DNA of 64,000 bases, from positions 62,001 through 126,000 of the forward strand of contig NZ_JAEHFY010000011.1 of the NCBI RefSeq assembly GCF_016623585.1, in the 5' to 3' direction. Below the pieces are notes generated by a model. The model did no database searches and was not told the origin of the DNA. It worked only from the letters and a program-made list of their open reading frames with translations. This DNA is from Pedobacter segetis. GTDB lineage: Bacteria > Bacteroidota > Bacteroidia > Sphingobacteriales > Sphingobacteriaceae. Below are positions 10,901 to 19,479 of the stretch, piece by piece. Positions within the stretch are counted from its first letter, which is position 1. Every line of letters starts with the position of its first letter. The position numbers and the translations under genes are program-made.

Positions 10901-12330
10901 AAATCTAGACCAGAAACAGTATAAGATTGTGATGTTGATGGTGTACCTAAACCTTGTAAAAACACTCCTAAAGAACCTGTTACCGTAACCGTAGGTACAC
11001 TAGAAATAGTAACTATATCAGATGAATTATCAGCATAACTACTTTTAGTTGCTTTCACATAATATTGATAGCTAGAGCCTGGAGGCGGATTTGGTGCCGT
11101 ATAATTAAAATTTACATTTGCATCTGAAGATGTTTGTGTATTCACTATTGAATAATTCATACCGTTATCTGTACTTCTATAAACATCATATTGTACACCG
11201 GTAATTGGCCAGCTAATATTCCATTTAAACGGGGTTGTAGTTGCACCTTTTGTTCCCTGAAAATTTGAAACTACCAAAGGAGCTGTATAAGTTGCTGCAT
11301 CTATAAAAACGGCTGTGGGATCCCATCCTGCAAATAAATTAGCATCAGAATAAACAGCGGCGTCAGTAGTGGTAAATTGTTTAGACCATGAAACCCTGGA
11401 GCTAACATCATAAGGAGAACCATCGGTATTTTGGCTATTGTATTCTCCATAGATAATTAAGTTTGTATCTGTACCAGAATCCCAAGTAGACCAACCTGCA
11501 GGGCTAACAGAAGCTCCCATTTTTGTGTTTAAATACACGGTTCTATTTTCTGATTTGTTGACTGTAGTAGCCGCATCATTTTGCCACGGCCTACCTAAAA
11601 CATATTTTGTTATCCCTGTATTTTCTGTTATTTGCGAGTTTCTGAAAACAAAGCCATAAGGTTCTGGATTTTTTGTATTTGCAGCCGTGATATAACTAGA
11701 ATTACCATCTTTTCTATCTTTAGGATAAATCACACAATTATCAAAAACCGCCCTAGCGTTGCCGAAGATAAAATCAACAACGCCGTCTATATAACAATTG
11801 AGATAATACTGTCTTAAACCGTTATTATTTGCCAATAAAGTATCTTGTCCGCCTAAAAACCTACAATTTTTAAATGAAGCTCTATCATTATTTACATTAA
11901 TTGCCAATGCCTGAGGAGCGTCGCCGGTTGTGTTTTGAAATGTAATATTAACCGCACTAAAATCTGTTGCGCTAATTGTTACGGTTGCCGAAGTGCTTGT
12001 ACCATAAACTCCGCCGCCTGGTATTGCTTTTCCAGAATAGTTATCATAAGTAATAATGGTACCGGCAACGCTTTCTCCAACCAATTGTATAAAAGGTTTA
12101 TTTGATGGCACTGTTACTATTTCTTTATAAATACCGTTTTTGATAAAAATTCTGTATGGTGCAATTAAACCTGTTGGTGCTGCATCAATGGCCGCCTGAA
12201 CTGTAGTGTAATCACCCGTTCCGGTTTTATCAACGGTTTTGTCATATTGTGCAAATGCACTTTGCATTAAAAAAAGCAATAAAAAACTCAAGAGATAATT
12301 CCATCTCACTTTGGTAATAATTGGTTTCAT
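7978..12330 (-). CDS. Multidomain T9SS-secreted CE8 pectin methylesterase
   Basis: This 1450-residue protein begins with a signal peptide (about residues 1-27) and a full CE8 domain (about 28-335) with Gln140, Asp163 (GGQDTL), Asp186 (DGVVDFIFG), Arg247 and Trp249 (LGRPW). It continues with a fibronectin-like module (about 350-445), Ig-like beta-sandwich segments (about 445-560), a beta-sandwich region with conserved WxxTADN and FxSxxTP-type turns (about 560-790), and a long Asn/Thr/Ser-rich beta-repeat region. A second fibronectin-like module (about 1270-1365) precedes a C-terminal type A T9SS sorting domain (SVYPNPVSNILNI ... ALKFIKN). It should be exported by the type IX system and attached to or released from the surface. 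A terminator-like hairpin separates it from the upstream T9SS gene. Confidence 0.9.
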   Translation of the reverse strand: MKPIITKVRWNYLLSFLLLFLMQSAFAQYDKTVDKTGTGDYTTVQAAIDAAPTGLIAPYRIFIKNGIYKEIVTVPSNKPFIQLVGESVAGTIITYDNYSGKAIPGGGVYGTSTSATVTISATDFSAVNITFQNTTGDAPQALAINVNNDRASFKNCRFLGGQDTLLANNNGLRQYYLNCYIDGVVDFIFGNARAVFDNCVIYPKDRKDGNSSYITAANTKNPEPYGFVFRNSQITENTGITKYVLGRPWQNDAATTVNKSENRTVYLNTKMGASVSPAGWSTWDSGTDTNLIIYGEYNSQNTDGSPYDVSSRVSWSKQFTTTDAAVYSDANLFAGWDPTAVFIDAATYTAPLVVSNFQGTKGATTTPFKWNISWPITGVQYDVYRSTDNGMNYSIVNTQTSSDANVNFNYTAPNPPPGSSYQYYVKATKSSYADNSSDIVTISSVPTVTVTGSLGVFLQGLGTPSTSQSYTVSGLDLTNDIIITPPVGYEISSNGGTNWYDLTNPIHLVPTSGAVANTSISVRLNVSTAATYSGNITQTSTGAIDVNQAVSGTVQSGSLTVSATLINWPLTADNVDNSLVRATGVTATTPTLNGFVPSDGTTNTSFPPYSSVQGQSFAVNAAGGGWSSSSTPAGPGNLNTNFYEQFTVQPSANYQIRVDTISFNTSVELTTGNFAVSYSLDDFTNKVDLNTGIAPDGNSIMFTSNGVFPTTAIAMIREDAANISKFKFPVSNLNIQNGQTLKIRIYFKTGSSSSTNRYVKVKDFLVKGESSLAPVLGDYQSHQSGDWTALSTWERYDGTAWVTPAPDYPVYNNSGKSTIQNGHTITVSSSLANGSGYIHLTTVKLGGQLVVSSGADLKLSNDGDANTVDLLVNGNMNINGTLSTNGACTIEVGGKLVNSNSISLNGTDILTIDSLATYQHNANSPNAPTAVWKTGSNFLITGLTTSQTSIFKNTINYYNIIWDNQNEASGKYYAVRGNLTATNVLGKLTVKSTGATYISLFNADGTTTLPSGYEQTGGKVLVRESGTVNAIFNIGKDFAVTGGTFESNSAASVILNLTGASSKYNYDDATHVLTNLNTNISGNYTLQSSLNLNNLALTGNGKITLGANTLTTTLLTGGSSSAYVITNGVGKLKINNIGTTNVTFPIGTSATSYNPVTINNAGIVDNFSMSVQNTFDNATPNNNQTVNKQWNIEEDIAGGSNATLTLGWSGADQAVGFNPSNPISLLHYTSGNWAGTLASISGSGTVADPYLATASGFNSFSPFGVGNSTVLPLDLISFTASVNKGLSPKVNLSWKTTNEVNTLKFDVERSFDGKSFSNIGLVNAMNTPGIHDYAFVDDNPLTGTAYYRLNQIDLNGANKYSPIEAVNLESYISLSVYPNPVSNILNIIHPKANDGASLSIVSLNGQKLFTIGVNKDNTKTSTDISKLSSGAYFMMFDNGSQQSALKFIKN

Positions 12331-12480
12331 AATTTTTGATTTATATTTAATAGACCTTAAATTTTCTAGAGGAAAATCAGATTTAATCAGTTTAATTATT
12401 ATGCCTTTGAAAGGCTTAATAAAAAGCGTTTTGAAGAATTTTTAGGGCAATACACAGTTAATACGCCTTAAAAGGCGTTA

Positions 12481-12510
12481 AAAAAAAGAGGGATTAACCT
12501 TTTTAACCCC
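12481..12510 (-). terminator. Intrinsic terminator after the 343-residue T9SS gene
   Basis: Read on the minus strand, GGGGTTAA and TTAATCCC form a hairpin with a 5-nt loop, followed by TCTTTTTTTT. A second perfect dyad (ACGCCTT/AAGGCGT) and a third (AAGCCTT/AAGGCAT) follow within 110 bp. The 193-bp gap is therefore rich in hairpins and may attenuate read-through into the large CE8 gene. Confidence 0.6.
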
Positions 12511-12523
12511 TTTCTTTTATACT

Positions 12524-13555
12524 TTATTTTTTAATAAATTTTAATGTTGATTTTTCGTTATTGTTATCTAAAACAATGAGGTAAGAACCGCTTGCTAATT
12601 GTGAAACATCTAATTGTGTTGATGTTGAATTTTCATCCACCTTTTTTTGAATGATGGTTTTGCCGTCTAAACTCAAAATTTTGATAAAGGCATTTGATGC
12701 TAAAGCATGAGTAATGCCTAAAGAATTTTCTACCGGATTTGGGTAAATAGATAGTGCTGTTGCCGATTTAATATTTACGGGTACTATTACACTTGGTTTT
12801 GAGGCGCCATCATTATCAAATTGTAAAATTTGATAGTAAGAACTTCCTTGTGATACATTACCATCAGTAAATGAATAGTTATGAATTCCAGCAGTGTTTT
12901 TGCTAATTACTTTACCAATAGTTTTAAATTCTGTAACATCTGTTCTTCTTTGAATCTCGAAGTTTTTGGTGTTTATTTCATTGGTAGTACTCCAATTTAA
13001 AGCAACTGTTTTACCCAATGCATCGGCTTTAGCTGTAAATGAAAGGAAATCGAGAGGCAAGGTAAAGGATGATGGTCCTGCAGCGATGCGAAACACCCTA
13101 ACCGTAGCAATTCTAACCATTTTAACATATCTGGTCCCCATTGGAAAAATGTATGTCAATGGGGCTCCTGGGGCTGCGCTTGTTGCGCTTTGAGCAGTAG
13201 ATGTAACCATTGCAGGATCAGAAGAAGAGACGCCATAAGTTACAACAGGTGTTGCCGCAGTAGAAGTTCCTGCGCCTCTTACATAATAAATCACTTGCCT
13301 AATATCTGATGTTGTTGATGATAAAGTAACATCGTAACTGTTTGAACTGATATTTAACATTTTATAAACAGGCGATGAACCATCCGTAGCTACCGGCGCA
13401 GTGGTGGTTAGTGATATTCCGCCTTGGGTACTTGTTGGAAAACTTGCTGTTGCAGGATCAGCAGCCGTAACATCATAATCAAAAGATTGCGCTTTTGCTT
13501 CAAAAACAAAAAGAACAGCAAAAATAAATGTAAAATAAAGTAAAGATTTTTTCAT
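12524..13555 (-). CDS. Secreted protein with T9SS sorting domain, unknown N-terminal domain
   Basis: This 343-residue protein has a signal peptide (MKKSLLYFTFIFAVLFVFEAKAQ), an N-terminal beta-rich region of about 145 residues that I do not recognise, a fibronectin-like module (about 170-265, FLSFTAKADALGKTVALNW onward) and a type A T9SS sorting domain (ALSIYPNPVENSLGI ... STLKFIKK). The last two modules closely resemble those of the neighbouring 1450-residue CE8 protein. No catalytic motif is visible. The N-terminal domain may bind carbohydrate, but that is a guess from context. It has its own operator-like element 181 bp upstream and a terminator downstream. Confidence 0.82.
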   Translation of the reverse strand: MKKSLLYFTFIFAVLFVFEAKAQSFDYDVTAADPATASFPTSTQGGISLTTTAPVATDGSSPVYKMLNISSNSYDVTLSSTTSDIRQVIYYVRGAGTSTAATPVVTYGVSSSDPAMVTSTAQSATSAAPGAPLTYIFPMGTRYVKMVRIATVRVFRIAAGPSSFTLPLDFLSFTAKADALGKTVALNWSTTNEINTKNFEIQRRTDVTEFKTIGKVISKNTAGIHNYSFTDGNVSQGSSYYQILQFDNDGASKPSVIVPVNIKSATALSIYPNPVENSLGITHALASNAFIKILSLDGKTIIQKKVDENSTSTQLDVSQLASGSYLIVLDNNNEKSTLKFIKK

Positions 13556-14066
13556 AATTGAATTTTAATTAGTTAAAAATTACCCTTATAAATTAAATCA
13601 ATAATAGATTGTACGATCAAAAATCAGTAAGATTAGAAACAACTAAAAATCAGTAAGATTGCTTTTATTTATAATTGGTTAAATAAACTTAACTAGTTTA
13701 TCGCTGTATTTTAAGCATTTAACCAATTAAAAATGTGCAATCGTTGCCGGCATCGATACCGAAAATTTATTTTAGAAACGCCGTGTTCTTTTTCAAAATA
13801 AAATGCCCTGAAGATTGATTATTATTGGTAGGCTGAATTTACTAATGAACATACAATCTTGGATTTTGAGAACTCTTAGAGATCAAATTTTCAAGGATAA
13901 TCTTTTTATATTGATGGTTAAACGCTTTGGCATTATCCAAGAATTTGGATCTGCAATATTTACAAATGATAGCGGAAGAGATAAAAGGTCTGTAATATTT
14001 ATTTTTTAAACTTAGTGGGTTACTTGCCCGTTAATTTAAAATCCCTTTAACATAGTATTATGCTAA
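13556..14066. other. Intergenic region, 511 bp
   Basis: This gap separates the end of the long susC operon from the T9SS gene. It contains the operator-like copy B (13736-13761) and two exact 16-bp direct repeats, AAAAATCAGTAAGATT at 13619-13634 and 13645-13660, 26 bp apart, in the leader or promoter of the T9SS gene. The part from 13800 to 14010 shows no convincing gene on either strand; a 64-codon frame there has no homology I can recognise. Confidence 0.5.
13736..13761 (-). promoter_or_regulatory. Putative LacI-type operator, copy B
   Basis: The core TGCAATCGTTGCCG is followed by CGGCATCGATACCG (sharing CCGG). It matches copy A at 24 of 26 positions, differing only at the two W positions. 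The second half is itself a near palindrome centred on CG. It lies 181 bp upstream of the T9SS gene start. Confidence 0.65.
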
Positions 14067-14825
14067 TTATTTCTTTAAAAAATTGCTTTTTACAATGTGG
14101 GCAACCAATGGAAGATTTAATTCCTTAATGCCATCTAATACCAATTGAGCTATTTTTCTTGCTCCTAACTCGTTAAAATGAGTGTCATCCTTTTTACCAT
14201 CTGGGTAGTTTGGGTTTTCTCCGGGCTGTAAATGATTGTATATCAGCGTAGATTTATCAGGGCCTAAATCTTGAACAAGGGCCATACTTTTCTGTGAAAG
14301 ATCTATTAATGGAACATTTAATTCTTTAGCTACATTTCTGACCAATTGTGCATAAACTTTATGGGTATCTTCCACTTTACCTTGCTCATCAAAAGAACGG
14401 CGGGCAACAGGTGTAATCAATACCGGCAAAGCTCCTTTTTCTCTTGTTTCATTCACATATTTGGTAAGATACATCACATAATCTGAGGGTGTAGTATAGG
14501 TTTTTTTGGTAGAAACTTCATCATTATGCCCAAACTGAATTAAAACATAATCTCCTGCTTTTAATGAATCTAAAATAGGTTGCCATCTGTTTTCTTCAAA
14601 AAAACTTCGGGTACTTCTACCATTTTTAGCCCTATCATCTACTTTTATATCTTTATCAAAAAACCAAGCAAATGGCATCCCCCAACCAGTTTCTGGATAA
14701 GCTTTTACCTCTTTAATTGATAGCGTAGAATCGCCGATCAAAAAAACTGTTATTGGCTCTTTCTGCTTAAATGCAAAACAAAAAACCGTTAGTATAAATA
14801 GAGCTATCCATTTTAATTTTCTCAT
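14067..14825 (-). CDS. CE12 rhamnogalacturonan acetylesterase (SGNH hydrolase)
   Basis: This 252-residue secreted SGNH/GDSL hydrolase belongs to the YesT/RhgT-like CE12 group. Block I is GDST with nucleophile Ser33, block II is AKNGRST (Asn68, Gly69), block III is FGHND with Asn101, and block V is DDTHFNELGA with Asp213/His216. The N-terminus has a hydrophobic signal (WIALFILTVFCFAF). The family removes acetyl groups from rhamnogalacturonan I, exposing the backbone to lyases. It is the last gene of the susC operon, 7 bp after a PL1 gene. Confidence 0.92.
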   Translation of the reverse strand: MRKLKWIALFILTVFCFAFKQKEPITVFLIGDSTLSIKEVKAYPETGWGMPFAWFFDKDIKVDDRAKNGRSTRSFFEENRWQPILDSLKAGDYVLIQFGHNDEVSTKKTYTTPSDYVMYLTKYVNETREKGALPVLITPVARRSFDEQGKVEDTHKVYAQLVRNVAKELNVPLIDLSQKSMALVQDLGPDKSTLIYNHLQPGENPNYPDGKKDDTHFNELGARKIAQLVLDGIKELNLPLVAHIVKSNFLKK

Positions 14826-14832
14826 TTTAAAA

Positions 14833-16245
14833 CTATTTAGTTATTAAACTATTGATATAAATTTCTATGTTGGTGTATTGCTTATTTATACCAAATGATG
14901 CAGAATCATTAATCTTTGGGTTAAGATTATTCTTAATCTCCCAATCATCAGGCATTCCATCTTTATCCGAATCTTTTAGAGCTGGATTACTTTTTAAAAC
15001 TGGCCAAGCAATTTTAGAGATTTCATAAGGTGTTCCATGTTTAAAACCTCCTTGTACATCTATCATGCGGCCGGTTCTTGTTTTTACTTCATTAATTATC
15101 CTTTGATCCAAGGTGTCTCTTTTGGGTAAGGTTGCGCCTACATTTTTTAATACTTCGCCATAAGCTTTTATAGCAGTGGTGGTAAAAATTGGCATAACAT
15201 CCATTGGAGAATTGACGATGGTTTTTTCCATATCTGCTTCGCCAAAACCCTTGTCTAATTGTACGCCTAATTTATTATCTTTAGTTACATCAGGAAAACC
15301 ATCGACATAATTATCTGCTACATAAAACTGACCGAATCCAACTTCTTTAAGATAACTTGGGTTAACAATGCGGTTCTTAACGCTTTTGTGGGTTGACGGG
15401 CCATATTTATAATAATTAGCTACCATATTATATTTACCGCCCTCACCTCCGTAAGCACTATTATGTCCCCAGTCATAAATTACATTATTTCTAAAATCGG
15501 CAAGTTCTTCGGTTGCCCCTAATCTAGCACCATTCCATCTAGGGTTTCTACTTCCGCAATGTGCAAATAAATTATGGTGTGCAGTAAAGTGTTCGCCACC
15601 CCAAATGCCTCCATAGCCATGATGTTCAAAATCTTTATCACCATCTTCAAAATGGTAGCTATAATTTAACGGCTCTTCAATTAAATTCCATTGTAGTGTT
15701 GTACTATCACCACGATAAACTGAAAATGCCTCATCGGTACTCCAGCTCATACTACAATGATCAATTATAATATTTTTCTTCTTTGATCCTCCAAAAGCAT
15801 CATCAGCACCAGTTTTATCTATCATTCCTTTGTTCTGATACCTATCTCCCATTCTAAATCTCATAAACCTAACGATGATATTATCACCGCCCAAAAGAAC
15901 TGGTTCATCTGCTAAACAAATTCCATCTCCAGGGGCTGTTTGCCCAGCAATAGTAGCATTTTTACTTATCGATAATTCTGATTTTAAATGAATGGTTCCC
16001 GAAACTGCAAATACAATAATCCTTGGATGTTTAGCTGTTGCGGCTTCTCTAAAACTGCCCGTACCGCTATCTTCTAAATTATCAACTATAAATACTTCAC
16101 CCCCTCTGCCCCCAGTTGTATATTTACCATAACCTTCTGCACTTGGAAAAGCAAGAGGTTTATCGTTTATAGCTACTGTAGGTTTTTTTGCAGAACATGA
16201 AAGAAAAATGATAGTAATAGCGGCTAAATTTAAATTTCTAAACAT
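14833..16245 (-). CDS. PL1 pectate lyase, lipoprotein
   Basis: This 470-residue polysaccharide lyase family 1 protein has a lipoprotein signal ending at FLSC (Cys17), so it is probably membrane anchored. Parallel beta-helix signatures are present: FPSAEGYGKYTTGGRGG, ATIAGQTAPGDGI, IIIDHCSMSWSTDE, HGYGGIWGG and GSRNPRWNG (Arg in NPRW near residue 236 is the likely catalytic base of the family). Near the C-terminus DSDKDGMPDDWE is a calcium-type aspartate-rich loop. It would cleave de-esterified homogalacturonan by beta-elimination. It is 9 bp from its upstream paralogue. Confidence 0.93.
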   Translation of the reverse strand: MFRNLNLAAITIIFLSCSAKKPTVAINDKPLAFPSAEGYGKYTTGGRGGEVFIVDNLEDSGTGSFREAATAKHPRIIVFAVSGTIHLKSELSISKNATIAGQTAPGDGICLADEPVLLGGDNIIVRFMRFRMGDRYQNKGMIDKTGADDAFGGSKKKNIIIDHCSMSWSTDEAFSVYRGDSTTLQWNLIEEPLNYSYHFEDGDKDFEHHGYGGIWGGEHFTAHHNLFAHCGSRNPRWNGARLGATEELADFRNNVIYDWGHNSAYGGEGGKYNMVANYYKYGPSTHKSVKNRIVNPSYLKEVGFGQFYVADNYVDGFPDVTKDNKLGVQLDKGFGEADMEKTIVNSPMDVMPIFTTTAIKAYGEVLKNVGATLPKRDTLDQRIINEVKTRTGRMIDVQGGFKHGTPYEISKIAWPVLKSNPALKDSDKDGMPDDWEIKNNLNPKINDSASFGINKQYTNIEIYINSLITK

Positions 16246-16254
16246 AATTAAGGT

Positions 16255-17763
16255 TTATTGTGCTTGCTTTTCTGTGATTTCTTTTACCAATGAATTTAAA
16301 TAGACTTCAATATTTTCATATCCAGAACTTAAATCATGCCCGTTTGCATTTGCTTGTTTTGGATCTAACTTATTGGCAATCTCCCAAGCATCTGGCATTC
16401 CGTCTCCATCTGTATCTAAAGGAACATCCGTTTGCATCAGTGCAGGCCATCCTCCAACATCGGTTTGTGTATCTATAATTCCTTTTAATCCTGTTTTAGA
16501 ACCAACAAAAGTGGTTGTTCCATCTTTTACTTCTTTGGTAATTCTGGTATCAATAGGATCTCTTTTTAAACTTGCCCCCACATATAACAATACTGCATTA
16601 TAGGCTTGTTCTGCTGTTTGTACAGGGATTTCTACTGATTGAAAAGGATTGATGTTTTGAACTAATACCTGGCTTGTACCAGATTGATAATCTACACCTC
16701 CATTCCAATTATTAGCAGTAATAGTCGCATTACCATCAACATAATTTCCATTGATATAAAAAGTACCATATCCAACGCCATACACACTTGGGTTGCTTGC
16801 TCCGGTAGTAACATCTTTATAAACCTGCATGATACGCCTGTTTATACTTGCAGGAGTTGCAGGCCCTGCTTTATAATAATTGTTTACAATATTATATTCG
16901 CCATTCTCGCCTCCATAAGCACTATTAGAACTCCAATTATAAATTACGTTATTACGAAAATCTACTTTATCTATTCCGTATTTACCTACCATTGTACCAC
17001 TGCCTGCACTATATCTTAGGCCTCCATCAAACCTTGGGTTTCTGCTGGCGTGATGTGCTAAAAGGTTGTGATGAAAAGAAGCAGGACTACCGCCCCAAAT
17101 ACCTCCATAACCATGCTTTCCCTTCGCATGACCAGAATCATTCATACTTTCTGAAATGATGCACCACTGCATGGTAAAGTTTTTATTGTGATAAAATGAT
17201 GCGGTTTCATCTATAGACCAACTCATAGAACAATGATCTATCATGATATTTTCTGCATCTCTTCCGCCAAAAGCATCACTTTCTATGGTTGCTACATTGG
17301 TGTCTCCTAATCTAAAACGCATATATCTTACAATAACATTGCTCGCAGATATATACATATCATAATCTTGAATACAAATTCCGTCGCCGGGTGCGGTTTG
17401 GCCGGCAATAGTAACATTGGAATTTCTTAACTGTAAACTACTTTTCAATTTTATATTTCCAGAAACATCAAATACAATTATTCTAGCACCTGTTGATTCT
17501 ATTGCCGCTCTTAAACTTCCATTACCAGAATCATTTAGGTTTGTTACTTTAATAACTTTACCTCCACGCCCACCAGTAGTGTTTTTACCAGCACCTTCTG
17601 CGCCTGCAAAAGCATAAGCACTTTCAACAACTTTAACCGGTGTTTCCAAAACCGGAGGTTCAGGAATAACCTCCCCACCGCTTTTATTTGCTTTTTTGCA
17701 AGAGCAGGCTAAAAATATAAAGGCTAATATTATTATACGCCTTGAGTTAAAACTTCTTATCAT
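16255..17763 (-). CDS. PL1 pectate lyase, lipoprotein
   Basis: Second PL1-type lyase, 502 residues, with lipobox FLAC in the N-terminal 21 residues and a short proline/valine linker. It carries the same signatures as its neighbour: FAGAEGAGKNTTGGRGG, VTIAGQTAPGDGI, IMIDHCSMSWSIDE, HGYGGIWGG and ASRNPRFDGG. The C-terminal DTDGDGMPDAWE loop is again aspartate rich. The two lyases are clearly paralogous but diverged, suggesting different preferences for methylation or oligomer length. A hairpin at 17779-17806 lies between it and the upstream lipoprotein gene. Confidence 0.93.
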   Translation of the reverse strand: MIRSFNSRRIIILAFIFLACSCKKANKSGGEVIPEPPVLETPVKVVESAYAFAGAEGAGKNTTGGRGGKVIKVTNLNDSGNGSLRAAIESTGARIIVFDVSGNIKLKSSLQLRNSNVTIAGQTAPGDGICIQDYDMYISASNVIVRYMRFRLGDTNVATIESDAFGGRDAENIMIDHCSMSWSIDETASFYHNKNFTMQWCIISESMNDSGHAKGKHGYGGIWGGSPASFHHNLLAHHASRNPRFDGGLRYSAGSGTMVGKYGIDKVDFRNNVIYNWSSNSAYGGENGEYNIVNNYYKAGPATPASINRRIMQVYKDVTTGASNPSVYGVGYGTFYINGNYVDGNATITANNWNGGVDYQSGTSQVLVQNINPFQSVEIPVQTAEQAYNAVLLYVGASLKRDPIDTRITKEVKDGTTTFVGSKTGLKGIIDTQTDVGGWPALMQTDVPLDTDGDGMPDAWEIANKLDPKQANANGHDLSSGYENIEVYLNSLVKEITEKQAQ

Positions 17764-17778
17764 TTTGATATAATTAAA

Positions 17779-17806
17779 AATGGGCAGTTAAAATATACTG
17801 CCCATT
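17779..17806 (-). terminator. Intra-operon hairpin (possible attenuator)
   Basis: AATGGGCAGT and ACTGCCCATT form a perfect 10-bp stem with an 8-nt loop. On the minus strand it is followed by TTTAATTA. It lies between the beta-helix lipoprotein gene and the first PL1 gene, so it could partly terminate transcription after the uptake genes or stabilise the 3' end of their mRNA. Confidence 0.55.
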
Positions 17807-17830
17807 AACCAGATTTTATTTATCAATTAC

Positions 17831-19465
17831 TTAATGCCATCTTGGATCACCTATTGCATCACTTAGTGTTCCAGCGGTTCTTAACTCAGAATTTGCAGGT
17901 AGTGCAAATGTTGTGGTACTTGCGTTCCAACCTAAATCTACCGTTTTATTGCTGATTAGTGTGACATTAGAACCAAAGGTAACCTGATTACCATCGCCGG
18001 TATTTAAATTGAAATAATCATTATTATTAAATTTAATATTTCCGGCGGCTTTAATTGCATTTGTGCCAACTGTTTCGCCTGCTTTAGGAGTATTGGCAAT
18101 TATAGAATTTTGCATAGTGAAAGTAACCGTGTTTGTATTAGCATCTAATACAATGTTATTTCTTACACCAGAGCCAAATCCATTTATAGTAACGTGATCA
18201 ATAGTTATCACAGGAGTTTGAGCGGGAGTGATATTTGTTCCCCAACTGATAATTGCCCTAGCTGAATTGTAAATAGTAGTATTTGTGATGCTAATTGTTT
18301 TAAATTCTGATTTATCCATCATGAAATAACTATAAGATGATGCGTTATTATCATAAAGAATACAATTATCAAATTTAATGTCATCTAATTTTTGACCATT
18401 GTTTGAGCCTCTGTTTGCTCTTATCAAACAATTTCTTGTAAAATGGATTTTACAGTTTTCTACCACTATAGATTTAAAAGTAGCTGCTTCCCCATCACTA
18501 TTTAAGCCAACAACATTAATAAAATAATCTGCGGGTGCTATAGATCCATCAAACTCGATTCCCGAGAATTTTATCCCCGCTCCTGAACCTTTCAAATTAA
18601 ATTGCTTGAAATTAATTTTAGTGTTATTTGGATTTTTAGATACCGATTGCAAAGTGATATTTTTACCTATTATATCTGTAGTTACCACCGTAAGATCATA
18701 GGTCCCTGGCTGAATTGCAATTACTGCATTGTTTGATGCCGCTGCTATTGCCGCTGCTAAATCATCAGTTGGTGCTAAGGTTTGTGTTGCAACAGAAGCA
18801 CCAGGTGTACCAAAAGAAACCTTTCCTTTAGATACATTTCCAGCAAAAAGTTCAGCTTCGTAATTTGTGTTTGGTTGTAAACCTGTAACCGTTATCTGTC
18901 CGGCATTTCTTTCAGTTGTTCCAATGTTTGCTGTAACAGCTGTACCACCAGCTACTGGAGTAAGCACCACTTTAGAAATATTTGGTTTTACTCTCCATTT
19001 TAATAAAACTGTTGTTTCTGTTACTTGTGAAGAATAAACAGGTAAAAACAACTGCTCGCCAGTAATGGTAAAACTCTTACTTGTTATAAATTTAGACTCA
19101 ACAGATTTTGCGGTTGCATTAGCCTTTATCCTGGCATAATGTTTTTGTTTAATCGCCAATTCTTCATCTTGTACGGTTAAAGTTAAGCTGTCTGTTACTT
19201 TAGTTAATTCTATACCCGTGGTAAACAAAGAATCTTTAGCAAACTCTACCGTATAAGTTGTTGCAGTATCAGAGAATAAAGATTTACTCCATGTAATTAA
19301 AGCACTGGTCTCTTTGCCAGAAACAGTAATAGTTGCTGGGGTAAACTGTCTTGTAGGAACAAAATTTAAATCAACATTGTCTTTTTTACATGCTGATATT
19401 AATCCAATGACCAATGAAATAAGACCGAGTACTATAAATAATTTATTTGAATTTCTATTTTTCAT
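17831..19465 (-). CDS. Beta-helix surface lipoprotein with DUF4957/DUF5123-like domains
   Basis: This 544-residue lipoprotein (lipobox LISAC at about residue 26) lies directly after susC-susD, the position of SusE/SusF-like glycan-binding lipoproteins. It has two fibronectin-like modules (about 40-130 and 135-220), then a right-handed beta-helix region (about 230-530) of the type annotated as DUF4957 and DUF5123, ending in AIGDPRW. I see no catalytic signature of GH28, CE8 or PL1. A binding or presentation role for pectin at the cell surface is inferred from position and fold; a lyase or esterase activity cannot be excluded. Gap to susD is 14 bp. Confidence 0.8.
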   Translation of the reverse strand: MKNRNSNKLFIVLGLISLVIGLISACKKDNVDLNFVPTRQFTPATITVSGKETSALITWSKSLFSDTATTYTVEFAKDSLFTTGIELTKVTDSLTLTVQDEELAIKQKHYARIKANATAKSVESKFITSKSFTITGEQLFLPVYSSQVTETTVLLKWRVKPNISKVVLTPVAGGTAVTANIGTTERNAGQITVTGLQPNTNYEAELFAGNVSKGKVSFGTPGASVATQTLAPTDDLAAAIAAASNNAVIAIQPGTYDLTVVTTDIIGKNITLQSVSKNPNNTKINFKQFNLKGSGAGIKFSGIEFDGSIAPADYFINVVGLNSDGEAATFKSIVVENCKIHFTRNCLIRANRGSNNGQKLDDIKFDNCILYDNNASSYSYFMMDKSEFKTISITNTTIYNSARAIISWGTNITPAQTPVITIDHVTINGFGSGVRNNIVLDANTNTVTFTMQNSIIANTPKAGETVGTNAIKAAGNIKFNNNDYFNLNTGDGNQVTFGSNVTLISNKTVDLGWNASTTTFALPANSELRTAGTLSDAIGDPRWH

Positions 19466-19479
19466 ATTTTCAATTTTAC

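Noticed and set aside
13815-14009. A 64-codon plus-strand frame in the gap after the CE12 gene
   Set aside because: No recognisable similarity, no clear ribosome or promoter context, and composition like intergenic DNA.
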